Positions 55,701 through 64,000 of a stretch of 64,000 nucleotides of DNA are shown piece by piece. The notes below the pieces were generated by a model. It had not been told where the DNA came from. It made no database searches and was given only the letters and a program-made list of their open reading frames with translations. Each line of letters starts with the position of its first letter. The stretch's first letter is position 1. Origin of the DNA: Craspedostauros australis (Eukaryota > Bacillariophyta > Bacillariophyceae > Mastogloiales > Achnanthaceae); NCBI GenBank assembly GCA_026770025.1, contig JAMXDE010000011.1, positions 1,922,001 through 1,986,000 of the forward strand, written 5' to 3'. The position numbers were made by a program, and so were the translations under genes.

Positions 55701-55798
55701 CCAACCAGCTTTCCCAGAATCCAGCGACCCGCAATACTCTGCTGAAGATCGTGTTTGAAGAATTCAACTTGAAGGCCCCGGACAGCGTTCTGCGATAA
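52733..55798 (+). CDS. ABC1/UbiB-kinase-beta-lactamase fusion, diverged paralogue C
   Basis: 1021 residues from MDKLGNSVIFFVATVLAVAA, a membrane anchor (about 5-25), through an Asn/Ser/Thr-rich linker. ABC1/UbiB kinase: KVGQYLSSRADVMPLE, SLAQVHRAKL, VVIKVQHRG, KELDFRTEA, DPHYGNILVS (Ala to Tyr against copies A/B), and VLLDFGLTKR. Serine-hydrolase domain: SVGK nucleophile motif, LSHQSGLAN, YHYLSFAWLCGG and GHAGLGGS. Core motifs are intact, so it is probably active. The N-terminal linker and the late internal linker (KAKQEAQSKE ... EEHKQ) are unlike copies A/B, while the domains remain closely similar. It lies head-to-tail with copy B and so is probably the older tandem duplicate. The frame is open upstream to 52532, but the hydrophobic anchor follows the 52733 ATG directly. 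Confidence 0.9.
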   Translation: MDKLGNSVIFFVATVLAVAAAIVTTDSPASRSSVQPGTSIPNVIRNSNRNNTGNVDGVTNDTSASTSANIDININSNNIGGFGIKQRRRKDQEETSNTRTMLCGNNDAVDSGNTGAATRRDEPSFFVKQRRRITVFRMAIQIYIEYQFAKRKAKRMQRNLQLTDAQAEDHPDIIQFWSHVNRKVAQRLTGQIKALEGFWVKVGQYLSSRADVMPLEYIQELSALQDSMPERNFEKDIMTTLREELTPAQFEALESIDPNSLSTASLAQVHRAKLTNGQDVVIKVQHRGVASLMRQDIENLRVIMKVLARFEPDFDYEPVVKEYSTEVEKELDFRTEAVNMNEVRLLLAENKVDAIVPRAIPDLVTERVLVMEFCHGFAVRDLKAMDEHNVDRRLLLERICAAWAVQMHVGGVFNADPHYGNILVSTAPGKDSSVPVLLDFGLTKRLDDNMKVAFSRLMHASDVGDVDEMLRSFDEMGLKMNDHDPFEDMASMQRSFKETVPQTEAKEVQKQRSQDYRARVDAMKKDQGLGEKQKLRNPVEAWPSELVFFGRVSGLLRGLCSYLDVKYPYLNTMANAARVTICETVPIDDQAKSLVHRESSITDVTLREKLESAIGDMQKQGNMVGLQLNVRVAGEELINVAAGVLGSANPRPVTPSTLFNIFSVGKAYLTIGILRLVQDGKVRLDEPVATYWPEFGKKDITVRHVLSHQSGLANAMPREGTLDTMLDWNGMKKFMETTDAEHPAGQQTKYHYLSFAWLCGGIIEAVTKQPYDQYLKSILTQSDGDDVLHLHTGGLPEEIESDALAVLSIVRSDLEGSMDAAAEAAKREKMEKMKQLKAKQEAQSKEIESVESKDDKKEGEEHKQVLQKYKGREQLMNPSVFNMRKVRDAKLPSANMHASASSLAKVMDDIITKEHALTTDTIAMAQKQQGEVQGAENALLDDSSAFFGLGFQVHEFEHEGRKVFSFGHAGLGGSLVICIPDAKLSVAFTTNQLSQNPATRNTLLKIVFEEFNLKAPDSVLR

Positions 55799-57670
55799 TT
55801 GAAAATAGCAGGCATGTTCCGAATGAATGCACATCCATCGTTTGCCCTGCATATCGTGCTGACTCAGTGAGCAAGTCTAGAGAGTGTAGCGTAGAGGAGC
55901 CGCTGAGCATCTGCTGGGTAACCCGTGGTTGGCCAAGGTGACGAGCTCTCCCGCGCTCTCCACACCAGCAGGTGCTTCATTCCAGTACGGTGGATGATTT
56001 CAATGAGTTGCTTCCACCTATCACTTCACCCCACTCCAATGCGCCTCCTCTGACACCCTCCATTCACTACTCACTCACTCACTCACTCTCTCACTCCGAA
56101 TCAAGACAAATCATGGCGTGTTGTACATGGAGTAGACTAGCGTAGAGTAGAGCAGAGCAGAAGAGAGGAGAGTATACGCTATTACACGAATTGGAAATGA
56201 TTCGAAAACAGCAACATCGAAAGGTGCGGTACTTATATATCACATATCACAAATCAACACTTCCCAAAAACAAACAACACAATTCAGCCAGACCAATTGG
56301 CTACGATTATGCTGGTATCCATAGCCAAACTTGTCAGTTGACATGACACGCTAAGTGGGACAACCTTTCTATCACAAATACGACAGAATCGAACTATTCT
56401 GTACACTGGAAATGTCCACGTCGTTTCACGTTTCAATGTGTCCATCAATGAGAACCGCGACAGTCACAACAACGAAACGAAATTGTCCTGTTATCACGAA
56501 GCGGAGTTAAACTCTTGGTGGCGGAATCGGCGAACTTTCAGAACCAGAAACCAACAAAGTAAGCGGTGGAGGCCACCAACCGACAGAATTGTCAGTCGAA
56601 AGCGTGTTCAGCACCATCAGCCTTTGTTCATCGGCCACTTCCTTGTTCTCTGTTCTGTACTTCTGTGGTTCTGTCCCCCTGTCCCCATGCTATCACTACA
56701 AATTCCGTGCCATGGATACGAACCATGACAAAGAACAAAGCAGGGTGGAGCAGAGCAGAGTCGTGTAGAGTAGAGTTGTGTGGTACCATCGCACAGAATC
56801 CTCCTCTCACATTTTGGCATCCTCATCTTGGTGTCTGCAGTTGCACCGTCCAATAACTCCGCATGGAGCGGCATCACATCCACTTTCCTGGGAGAATGCA
56901 TCTTTCTGGTCAAACATACTTCCTGGCTTCTTTACGCCCTTCGTTGTCTGCCGATGGTATCAGGCAGCTGCGTCCGTCTTCCTTCCCACTTTCCTCCTTG
57001 TCTCACCCTCCCTACCTTCCTGATCCTCACCACTTTCCTCTCATTCCTCCATCCTTCCCACGCAGTCGCCAATCCACATACACGACGGAATTCACGGCAC
57101 CGGAACAGCAGGCAGACACTTCTGGCATCACTGACATGTTCCTCCGGAATGGAGCTGAAACAGGGGCTTGTATGACCATGATGATGCGATAAAGCAGAAC
57201 AGAACGGGGCAGAACAGAACATGGTGCGAGCAGAAGTGAGAGTGGAGTATACCTGCGGACTGTTGTATCACCGTCACTGTTGCTTCCGTTGCCTCCGCCA
57301 CATCGGCTTCACGAACAGGAGCAATCACGTCCCTCGCCAGTTGGATGGATGATCGGACTCGCTGATCAAGATGGTTGGACTTGGTCGACGAGGTTCGTGT
57401 GATTCAGGTGTGACGTGTGTGATGTGCGTGACTACGGGTACTGGCATTATGGTCAGCATGGTCAGCACGGAGCGCAAATGCAACGATTCGACTTTTTGAA
57501 GATGGTATCAATGACTCCAAACATACATGTTGCTCTATGTGAGAGTATTTGCAAGCATTGTACCCGCATAATCCAACGTTTCCCTCCAATGGGCCGGTAT
57601 GTTGCACTCGCGAGTGAGTGGATGTGTGGATGTGTGAATGTGTGAGCGTTGGTGCCAGTACAACCATCTG

Positions 57671-57703
57671 CCGGAGTCAGCCGGAGTCAGCCGGAGTCAG
57701 CCA
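57671..57703. repeat. CCGGAGTCAG tandem triplication
   Basis: Three consecutive 10-bp units in the right arm. The corresponding left-arm site (about 42495-42515) has one unit, so the expansion arose after the inverted duplication or was lost from the left arm. Confidence 0.8.
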
Positions 57704-58099
57704 GAATCCAATTGAGATGTTGATCGTGTGGATTGTGATTGCGTTGGCGTTTCAGGATCAGTCGAACTGGGCGCCAGGGAACAAGGTTAGGCAGCAAATG
57801 CGTTTTGCGGTTCGTGATGATGGTTCCTTTTGTTGACTTGTGTGATGTTGTGAGCAATCTCATCCAATCGCTCTCGATCTGGTCCAATCGCTCTTGATCT
57901 CGTTTGATGTTCTCAAACATTACACAGCACTGTGTGCAATATTCATGTCGCGCAACGTTGCCTTGTGACTACTCGTGGTTGCGACTAGAGAATAGTGTTA
58001 CACTTGTGAGGCATTGCGTGTCCGTCCATGTGTTACCAGAACTACCACAACACAACGAAGCAGGGGACTCTTCTGTGCTCTGCCCAACGTATTCGTGTA

Positions 58100-58121
58100 C
58101 TATGATTGTTCACGATCATAG
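58100..58121. other. Short hairpin, right-arm copy
   Basis: Mirror of 42077-42098: CTATGAT, 8 bases, ATCATAG. Confidence 0.35.
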
Positions 58122-59060
58122 CGCGACCTCTGCGCACATGTTACGATTTCGCCTTGGTCAGTGCGCGATGTTGTGTTCACCTCGCTTGTGCCCTTGTTCG
58201 TCGTTGCTCGTCGTCTCTGTCGCCTTTGTCTTGTTGGTGGTGCGAGGGCACTTGTCTCCTTCTTCGCTTCACGCACAAAACATCCATTCTCGCCTCCCAC
58301 ATAACGTCACTACAAACATCGTGACAAACGGCACAAAAAGCTCCAGGATATACGCCTCATAGTGCGCCAATAAATCTGAACAACATCCAATTCGCCGAAG
58401 TGGACGCGTTCAACGAATCCCCATTGTAACAAGCGAATCATCACGGACTGCATGTTTCGGTGGCGGCTACTTGTTCGGTCCATCTCAGCCATTCATTCAC
58501 AACGCCACGGACAAAGATGGACAAAAGAGCTCATGCTCTTCTGTCCACGCGAAGCTTTCATCCAACTTGTTGGCCCTGCTTCTCGTTGCACACAGTAATG
58601 TCACGACAAGATTAGACAGAAAGTTATGATGTGATCGGGATCGGTTCATGACAACAACCGTCAAACACTTTGGTTGTTTCACAGAGGGCCATTGGACAAA
58701 CGAGCGAAACAACTTGTCTGACGTCCATCTGCTCATAAATTCCTCATAAATTCGATTCAGCGACAACCGCAATCCACAACAAACGCATAACCTCTCACAC
58801 AAACTACTCTGTTTGTCCACACACAATACACAACACAATACACAACAAGCGTAGACACAAACACAAATACAGACATACTTTCGCACCATTCATCGCCATT
58901 CACACCATTCATCACCATTCACACCATTCACCATCAGACACCGTCTCCAGTCTCCTCGTCTCCATTCGAAAGTGCAATACTTGGCGCATTCACAAACATT
59001 CACACCATCCAATACCATAATCAACAATCAACAATTAACATCGAACATCGAACATCCAAG

Positions 59061-62000
59061 ATGAAAGACTATACCTCCTCCTCCTTCCCTTCATGCGCCG
59101 CTTCGTCATGCTGCCCTTCCTCATCCGCATGCTGCTCGAAGACGGTATCCATCATGAAGACAACTTCGCCCCCAACTCTCAAGGCCAAGCTGCAAGAATA
59201 CTCCGATGAGCTCCCCAACATGCTCGCCAACCTCAAGGACATGCTTGATGCCATGCTCATCTTCTTCGTCTCAACACTCCTCGCCGTCATCCTCGTCGTC
59301 CTCACCGCCGATCGACAAGTGGCCAACGGAAACACCAAGTCGGACGATGCCATCCTCTCCATCATCGACAACGGCAGCAGCAGCAGCAGCAACGCCAACA
59401 ACAAAATCAACAACAACTCGACACACGATGAGCCAAGCTTCCTCGCCAAGCAGCTCCGCCGCATCAGCGTCTACCGCATGGCCATCCAGACCTTCATCGA
59501 GTACCAATTCGCCAAGCGCGAAGCATCCCGCATCCAGCAATCCCTCAACCTCACCGACGCCCAGGCCGAGGAACATCCAGACATCGTCCACTTCTGGAGC
59601 CTCGCCAACCGCAAGACCGCACAGCGCCTCACAGACCAGATCAAGACCCTCGAAGGATTCTGGATCAAGGTCGGACAATACCTCAGCTCCCGCGCCGATG
59701 TCATGCCCCTCGAGTTCGTCCAGGAGCTGTCGGCCCTGCAGGATGATCTGCCGGAACGCAGCTTCGACAACGACATCATGGCCACGCTCCATGAAGAGCT
59801 CACGCCCGTCCAGTTCAAGTCCATCGAATCCATCGACCCCGTCTCCCTGTCCACAGCGTCGCTGGCGCAGGTACACCGCGCCAAGCTCACCAACGGACAG
59901 GAGGTCGCCATCAAGGTGCAGCACCGAGGCGTGGCCTCGTTGATGAGACAGGATGTTGAGAACCTTCACATCATCATGGAGTTCCTCGCCCGCTTCGAGC
60001 CAGACCTCGACTTCGAGTCCGTCGTCAAGGAGTACTCGATGGAGGTGGAGAAGGAGCTCGACTTCCGCGCAGAGGCCGTCAACATGAACGAGGTCCGACT
60101 GCTGATGGCAGAGAACAAGGTCGATGTCATCGTGCCAAGGGCCATCCCAGGCCTCGTCACGGAGCGCGTCCTGGTGATGGAGTTCTGCGACGGATTCTCC
60201 GTCCGCAACATCAAGGCCATGAAGAAGCACAACGTCGACCGCAAGCTGCTGCTGGAGCGCATCTGCACAGCATGGGCAGTCCAGATGCACGTCGGAGGTG
60301 TCTTCAACACGGATCCGCACGCCGGGAACATCCTCGTCTCGACCGCGCCAGGCAAGGACGGCTCCGTGCCGGTCCTGCTGGACTTTGGACTCACCAAGCG
60401 CTTCGATCACAAGATGAAGCTCGGTCTGTCCCGTCTCATGCACGCGACCGATGTCGGCGATGCCGATGAGCTGACGCGAAGCTTCGATGAGATGGGAGTG
60501 AAGATGAACAGACACGATCCATTCGAGGATCTCGTGACCCTGCAGCAGACCTTCCACACGACCATCCCCCAGTCCAAGGCCAAGAAGGTCCAGAAGCGAC
60601 TCTCCCACGAGTACCAGGCGCGCGTCGCCGCCATGAAGAAGGAGCAGGGTCTGGGTGAGCACGACAGCCTGCGCAACCCCATCGACGCATGGCCAGCGGA
60701 GCTCATCTTCTTCGCCCGAGTGAGCAACCTCCTCCGCGGACTCTGCTCCTACCTCGACGTCAAGTACCCGTACCTGAACACCATGGCCAAGGCCGCCCGA
60801 ACCACCATCTGCGAGTCGGTCCCCACCCAGGATCGCGCCAAGTCCCTGGTCCACGATCGATCATCCGTCTCCAGCGACGCCCTGCGCGAGAAGCTGGAGG
60901 GTGCGATCGCGGACGTCCAGAAGGAAGGCAGCATGGTGGGCCTCCAGCTCAACGTCCGCGTGGGTGGGGAGGAGCGCGTGAACGTCGCCGCAGGTGTGTT
61001 GGGAACCGCCAACCCACGCCCCGTCACCCCATCCACCCTCTTCAACGTCTTCTCCGTCGGCAAGGCCTACCTGGCCATCGGCGTCCTGCGGCTCGTCCAG
61101 GATGGCAAGATCGATCTGGATGAGCCAGTCGCCACGTACTGGCCAGAGTTCGGCAAGAAGGACATCACGGTCCGATACGTCCTGTCTCACCAGAGCGGAA
61201 TGCCCAACGCCATGCCACGCGACGGCAGTCTGGATGAGATGCTGGACTGGGACAGCATGAAGAAGTTCATGGAGAGCACGGGCACCCAGTACCCATGCGG
61301 TCAGCAGACCAAGTACCACTACCTGTCCCTCGCATGGCTGTGCGGAGGCCTCATCGAGGCGGTGACGAAGCAGCCGTACGACCAGTACCTCAAGAGCGTC
61401 CTCGCCGATCCCGACAGCGACGAGGAGTTCAACCTCCACGCTGGAGGACTGCCGGAGGACATCGACAACGACGAGCTGGCGGTCCTGTCTGTCCACCATG
61501 CCGACTTGGCCCAGCTGAACAACGCCGCAGCCGAAGCCGCCAAGCGAGAGAAGATGAAGCAGATGAAGCTCAAGCAGGAGGCCGAGCGCAAGAAGGCGAT
61601 GGAGGCCGCCACCGCACCAATCAAGCCAGCAGCAGCAGCCTCATCGCCAACGAAGGCAGTCGCCGCACCATCAGCAGCAGCCTCGACACCAACCAAGCCC
61701 AGCATCAACCACAAGAAGATCCTCGCCAAGTACGCCGGGCGCAAGCAGCTCATGACACCCACCATGTACAACATGAGGAAGGTGAGGAGCGCCAAACTCC
61801 CATCCGCCAACATGCACGCATCCGCATCGTCTCTGGCGAAGGTCATGGACGACATCATCATGAAGGAGCGATCCCTCACCAACGAGACCATCGCCATGGC
61901 CCAGCAGCAGCAGGGAGATGCCCAGACGGCAGTCCACGCCTTGCTGAATGATTCTTCCGCCTTCTTCGGCCTCGGACTTGTCGTCCACGAGTTCGAGTAC

Positions 62001-62192
62001 GAAGGCCGCAAGGTGCAGTCGTTCGGTCATCCAGGCTTGGGTGGAAGCCTGGTGATCTGCATCCCCGATGTGAAGCTGACGGTCGCCCTGACGATCAACC
62101 AGCTGTCGTACAACTCCATGGTCCGCAAGCGCGTCCTGAAGATCGTGTTTGATGAGTTCGAGTTGAAGCCTCCAGCCAGTGTTCTCCGATAG
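59061..62192 (+). CDS. ABC1/UbiB-kinase-beta-lactamase fusion, copy B
   Basis: 1043 residues. Identical by eye to copy A (38003-41137) except within the first dozen residues (MKDYTSSSFPSC versus MQDYTSSSSSPSC, an in-frame 3-bp indel plus substitutions). It has the same membrane anchor, KxGQ, VAIK, DPHAGN and DFG kinase motifs, and the same SVGK, YHY and GHPGLGGS hydrolase motifs. At the DNA level a few synonymous changes are visible, for example GAATACGAAGGT versus GAGTACGAAGGC. Head-to-tail with diverged copy C. The ATG at 59061 has a good context (CCAAGATGA), and the same position is used in copy A. Substrate and location are unproven; the family in plants is organelle-associated. Confidence 0.92.
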   Translation: MKDYTSSSFPSCAASSCCPSSSACCSKTVSIMKTTSPPTLKAKLQEYSDELPNMLANLKDMLDAMLIFFVSTLLAVILVVLTADRQVANGNTKSDDAILSIIDNGSSSSSNANNKINNNSTHDEPSFLAKQLRRISVYRMAIQTFIEYQFAKREASRIQQSLNLTDAQAEEHPDIVHFWSLANRKTAQRLTDQIKTLEGFWIKVGQYLSSRADVMPLEFVQELSALQDDLPERSFDNDIMATLHEELTPVQFKSIESIDPVSLSTASLAQVHRAKLTNGQEVAIKVQHRGVASLMRQDVENLHIIMEFLARFEPDLDFESVVKEYSMEVEKELDFRAEAVNMNEVRLLMAENKVDVIVPRAIPGLVTERVLVMEFCDGFSVRNIKAMKKHNVDRKLLLERICTAWAVQMHVGGVFNTDPHAGNILVSTAPGKDGSVPVLLDFGLTKRFDHKMKLGLSRLMHATDVGDADELTRSFDEMGVKMNRHDPFEDLVTLQQTFHTTIPQSKAKKVQKRLSHEYQARVAAMKKEQGLGEHDSLRNPIDAWPAELIFFARVSNLLRGLCSYLDVKYPYLNTMAKAARTTICESVPTQDRAKSLVHDRSSVSSDALREKLEGAIADVQKEGSMVGLQLNVRVGGEERVNVAAGVLGTANPRPVTPSTLFNVFSVGKAYLAIGVLRLVQDGKIDLDEPVATYWPEFGKKDITVRYVLSHQSGMPNAMPRDGSLDEMLDWDSMKKFMESTGTQYPCGQQTKYHYLSLAWLCGGLIEAVTKQPYDQYLKSVLADPDSDEEFNLHAGGLPEDIDNDELAVLSVHHADLAQLNNAAAEAAKREKMKQMKLKQEAERKKAMEAATAPIKPAAAASSPTKAVAAPSAAASTPTKPSINHKKILAKYAGRKQLMTPTMYNMRKVRSAKLPSANMHASASSLAKVMDDIIMKERSLTNETIAMAQQQQGDAQTAVHALLNDSSAFFGLGLVVHEFEYEGRKVQSFGHPGLGGSLVICIPDVKLTVALTINQLSYNSMVRKRVLKIVFDEFELKPPASVLR

Positions 62193-62749
62193 ATGGATGG
62201 ATGGATACGTATACTCTATGTACGTATACCATATCTGCATCTATTGAGCGGTACATACATACATGCATACTCGTACACACGATACGGGTAGTTTGTATGC
62301 ACGTATGTACCATGCACTTAACGAGAGATGGAAACCAACCACGACGACGATGACGACAGTAATCACCGCTACCTTAGACATAACAGTATAATGCTGTAAC
62401 ACAATAACACAATACTTATTTAGCTGAACATTTCATTCGCACTGATGCTGATCGGCACACTTGGCCGTCGATGACGAGTGCAGTCGAGAGCACTAGTAGA
62501 CATCCTCCGTGTAGTAGACTGCTTGCGATCTGGAGACAAGGGGGAATTCGACATCACGTAAAATACATTTAATGTCGTAAAATTATATTTCACACGTAAA
62601 CCCCGAAATCTTACTTCTTCGCGCTTGGCGACCACAAAGCAAACACGCAACGTTTGGTTTGCCCATTTCCATTGCTGGTGTTGTTGCGACGTGCTCTATC
62701 CCCTCCGACCCATCATACTCCTGTACACCGCAGACGGTCGACATTCGTC
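62193..62749. other. Intergenic, copy B to last gene
   Basis: 0.56 kb. The outer arm edge is at about 62375, then unique AT-richer DNA leads to the next gene's 5' UTR. No gene. Confidence 0.6.
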
Positions 62750-64000
62750 ATGAGTCTCCCACCCACCGTGAAGAAGCTGTCCGCTGCTGATCAGGAGCGG
62801 TTCAATTTGATCTCAGTTCCAGAAGGCTTCGAGCCAACGAAGGAAGAGCAGAATCTTTTGGGCATGTACGAGACCATCAAGAGGTAAGTGATTGCAAGGG
62901 TGTTCGTTTGATCTTGCTGCTTCAAGGCGTTGTCCAGTGATGATGGTGTTATCATGCATTCGTCTGAAGCTGTGAATCGCCATGCAAACCCCCGTCATGG
63001 ATGCTGCTTGCCGGAACAAGTGGACTCATCAGTACCGTGCTTGCAATGTCACCCTCGAAACACGTTGATGCACGTACCAACATGGTGTCAATTATCTCAC
63101 AACGTGGACCTCCCTTTCCTCACGGCCATGGCTACGACCACCACGGCTACGACAAGAACAACAGATACGAACGAGAAAACGCGAGACTGAGAGAACAGAG
63201 GGCGAGAGAGAAACTGGCGGAACGCGAGGCAGAGTTCAAGCAAAAGACGGCCCCGAAGCGCAAGCGCAACAGAGCGAAGGCAGCAGCTGGCGTCGATGGT
63301 GCCGATGGCAGCGATTCCGATGACCTGGGAGATGATAGCGATGATATGGACGACAACGAAGACGAAGACGACATCGCCCGTCGCCGTGCCGCCAAACTCG
63401 AGGCGTTGCGCGATGAGGTCGACGAGGCACGCATGCAATCGGCCGAAACGAAGGTCCGCAACGAGGAGACGTTGCGTGAGAAGTTCCTCGAATCGAATGC
63501 GGATGGTGTGGATCTGGCACCGCTGCTGAAGAGGAAGAAGGTCAGCAACGAGGCTACAGGACAGTCGTTGCTCACCACGATGATGAAGGCCAAGACGCCG
63601 CCACACGACTTTTCGGAAACCTTGGGGATCAAACAGTACAAAGGCAAGGTTCTGTTTCCTGCCTCCAAGGAGGAAACATCTTGGGTGCCACCGAGCGTCG
63701 CCGACAATCCCAACGATGGTGCATTCCTGGTGGAGCTTCCAGACTTTCAGATTTCAAAGGCCCAGAGCGGAATTGGCAACAACACGATCGCGATCAAGTT
63801 TTCCGCTCCGTCAGATTCCAAACGATTCAGGTTCGTTCAAATCGAGATGTTCGATGGATTTATTCTTCTTTTGGTACTGCTGGCATCAGCTTCGTATGAT
63901 GATGGACAATGCTCTCGTCTTCATTGCTTTCATTCTATCCCGTCATATCTCGCGTTCATATCTCACATTCTTATCTCACGATCATATTTCGGTTTCTTCC
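62750..64000 (+). CDS. Acidic coiled-coil protein, function unknown (partial)
   Basis: Exon 1 is 62750-62883 (MSLPPTVKKLSAADQERFNL...YETIKR). Exon 2 starts at 63165 after a 281-bp intron (donor GTAAGT, acceptor ACAG, phase 2), restoring IKR-YERENARLREQRAREKLA. It has a long basic coiled coil, KRKRNRAKA, an acidic run (DSDDLGDDSDDMDDNEDEDD), a second coiled coil (RRRAAKLEALRDEVDEARM) and LLKRKKV. Then comes a probably folded part with FSETLGIKQYKGKVLFPAS, WVPPSV, FLVELPDFQIS and NNTIAIKFSAPSDSKRF. After about 63830 the frame stays open, but composition changes, and a donor-like GTTCGT at 63831 may begin a second intron. The gene runs off the window. I do not recognise the family. Confidence 0.7.

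Larger units (their letters stand above)
55799..59060. other. Intergenic DNA upstream of copy B
   Basis: 3.3 kb. From 55953 onwards it is the mirror of 41138-44262. No gene is supported. It contains a three-unit CCGGAGTCAG tandem repeat at about 57671-57703 that is single in the left arm, and the conserved hairpin at 58100-58121. Confidence 0.55.
55953..62375. repeat. Inverted segmental duplication, right arm
   Basis: Reverse-complement partner of 37830-44262. The inner edge lies 155 bp after the stop of copy C, the outer edge about 180 bp after the stop of copy B. Spacer between the arms: about 11.7 kb. Confidence 0.93.

Noticed and set aside
59271-60854. 527-codon antisense frame in ABC1/lactamase copy B (and its mirror 39341-40924)
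   Set aside because: Same codon-bias artefact. It is conserved between the arms only because the sense strand is.
1-64000. tRNA, rRNA, CRISPR arrays, transposase or reverse transcriptase genes
   Set aside because: No cloverleaf-like B-box context, regular spacer array, integrase/transposase motif or terminal-repeat structure was recognised by eye. A tRNAscan or repeat-library search was not possible.

Overview
This is nuclear DNA of a microbial eukaryote. Genes are large, have few introns and prefer C or G at third codon positions. The introns I could resolve are short (about 135 to 920 bp), GT-AG, and interrupt domains whose homologues join exactly across them. The gene set is eukaryotic: PRP8, the RNA polymerase I subunit RPA43, trimethylguanosine synthase TGS1, and the U2-associated SR140. 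Two further hints point, weakly, towards a stramenopile-like or plastid-bearing protist. One is a kinase-lactamase fusion of a type known from plants. The other is an HflX GTPase whose N-terminus contains an 'SVAFLP' stretch resembling the ASAFAP plastid-import motif of secondary red algae. I cannot name the species.

Layout. 1-930: RPA43 (minus strand, cut by the window edge), divergent from PRP8 (1919-9525, one intron). 11165-16166: a receptor-like protein with a TauA-like solute-binding ectodomain, CUB/EGF-like modules, one membrane helix, a WWE-like segment and a PARP14-type ADP-ribosyltransferase domain. 16204-21637 and 25314-31335: a direct duplication of an HflX GTPase gene plus a giant ankyrin-repeat gene, both on the minus strand, separated by 3.7 kb without a convincing gene. 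32246-33223: a small EGF membrane protein. 33488-35215: TGS1 (minus). 36020-37618: a basic coiled-coil/TPR protein. 37830-44262 and 55953-62375: a 6.4-kb inverted duplication, each arm carrying an almost identical ABC1-kinase/beta-lactamase fusion gene and about 3.1 kb of its upstream DNA. The 11.7-kb spacer between the arms holds SR140 (three exons), a 1237-residue protein with an eight-copy peptide repeat not known to me, and a third, diverged ABC1/beta-lactamase paralogue. 62750-64000: the start of an unrecognised acidic coiled-coil protein.

How the genes relate. PRP8, SR140 and TGS1 all serve spliceosomal snRNPs, but they have separate promoters and I infer no operon-like unit. The accessory character of the window comes from recent segmental duplication, both tandem and inverted, which made extra copies of HflX, the ankyrin protein and the ABC1/lactamase fusion. 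The two candidates for undescribed biology are the transmembrane SBP-CUB-WWE-PARP receptor and the eight-repeat protein at 48226-51939.
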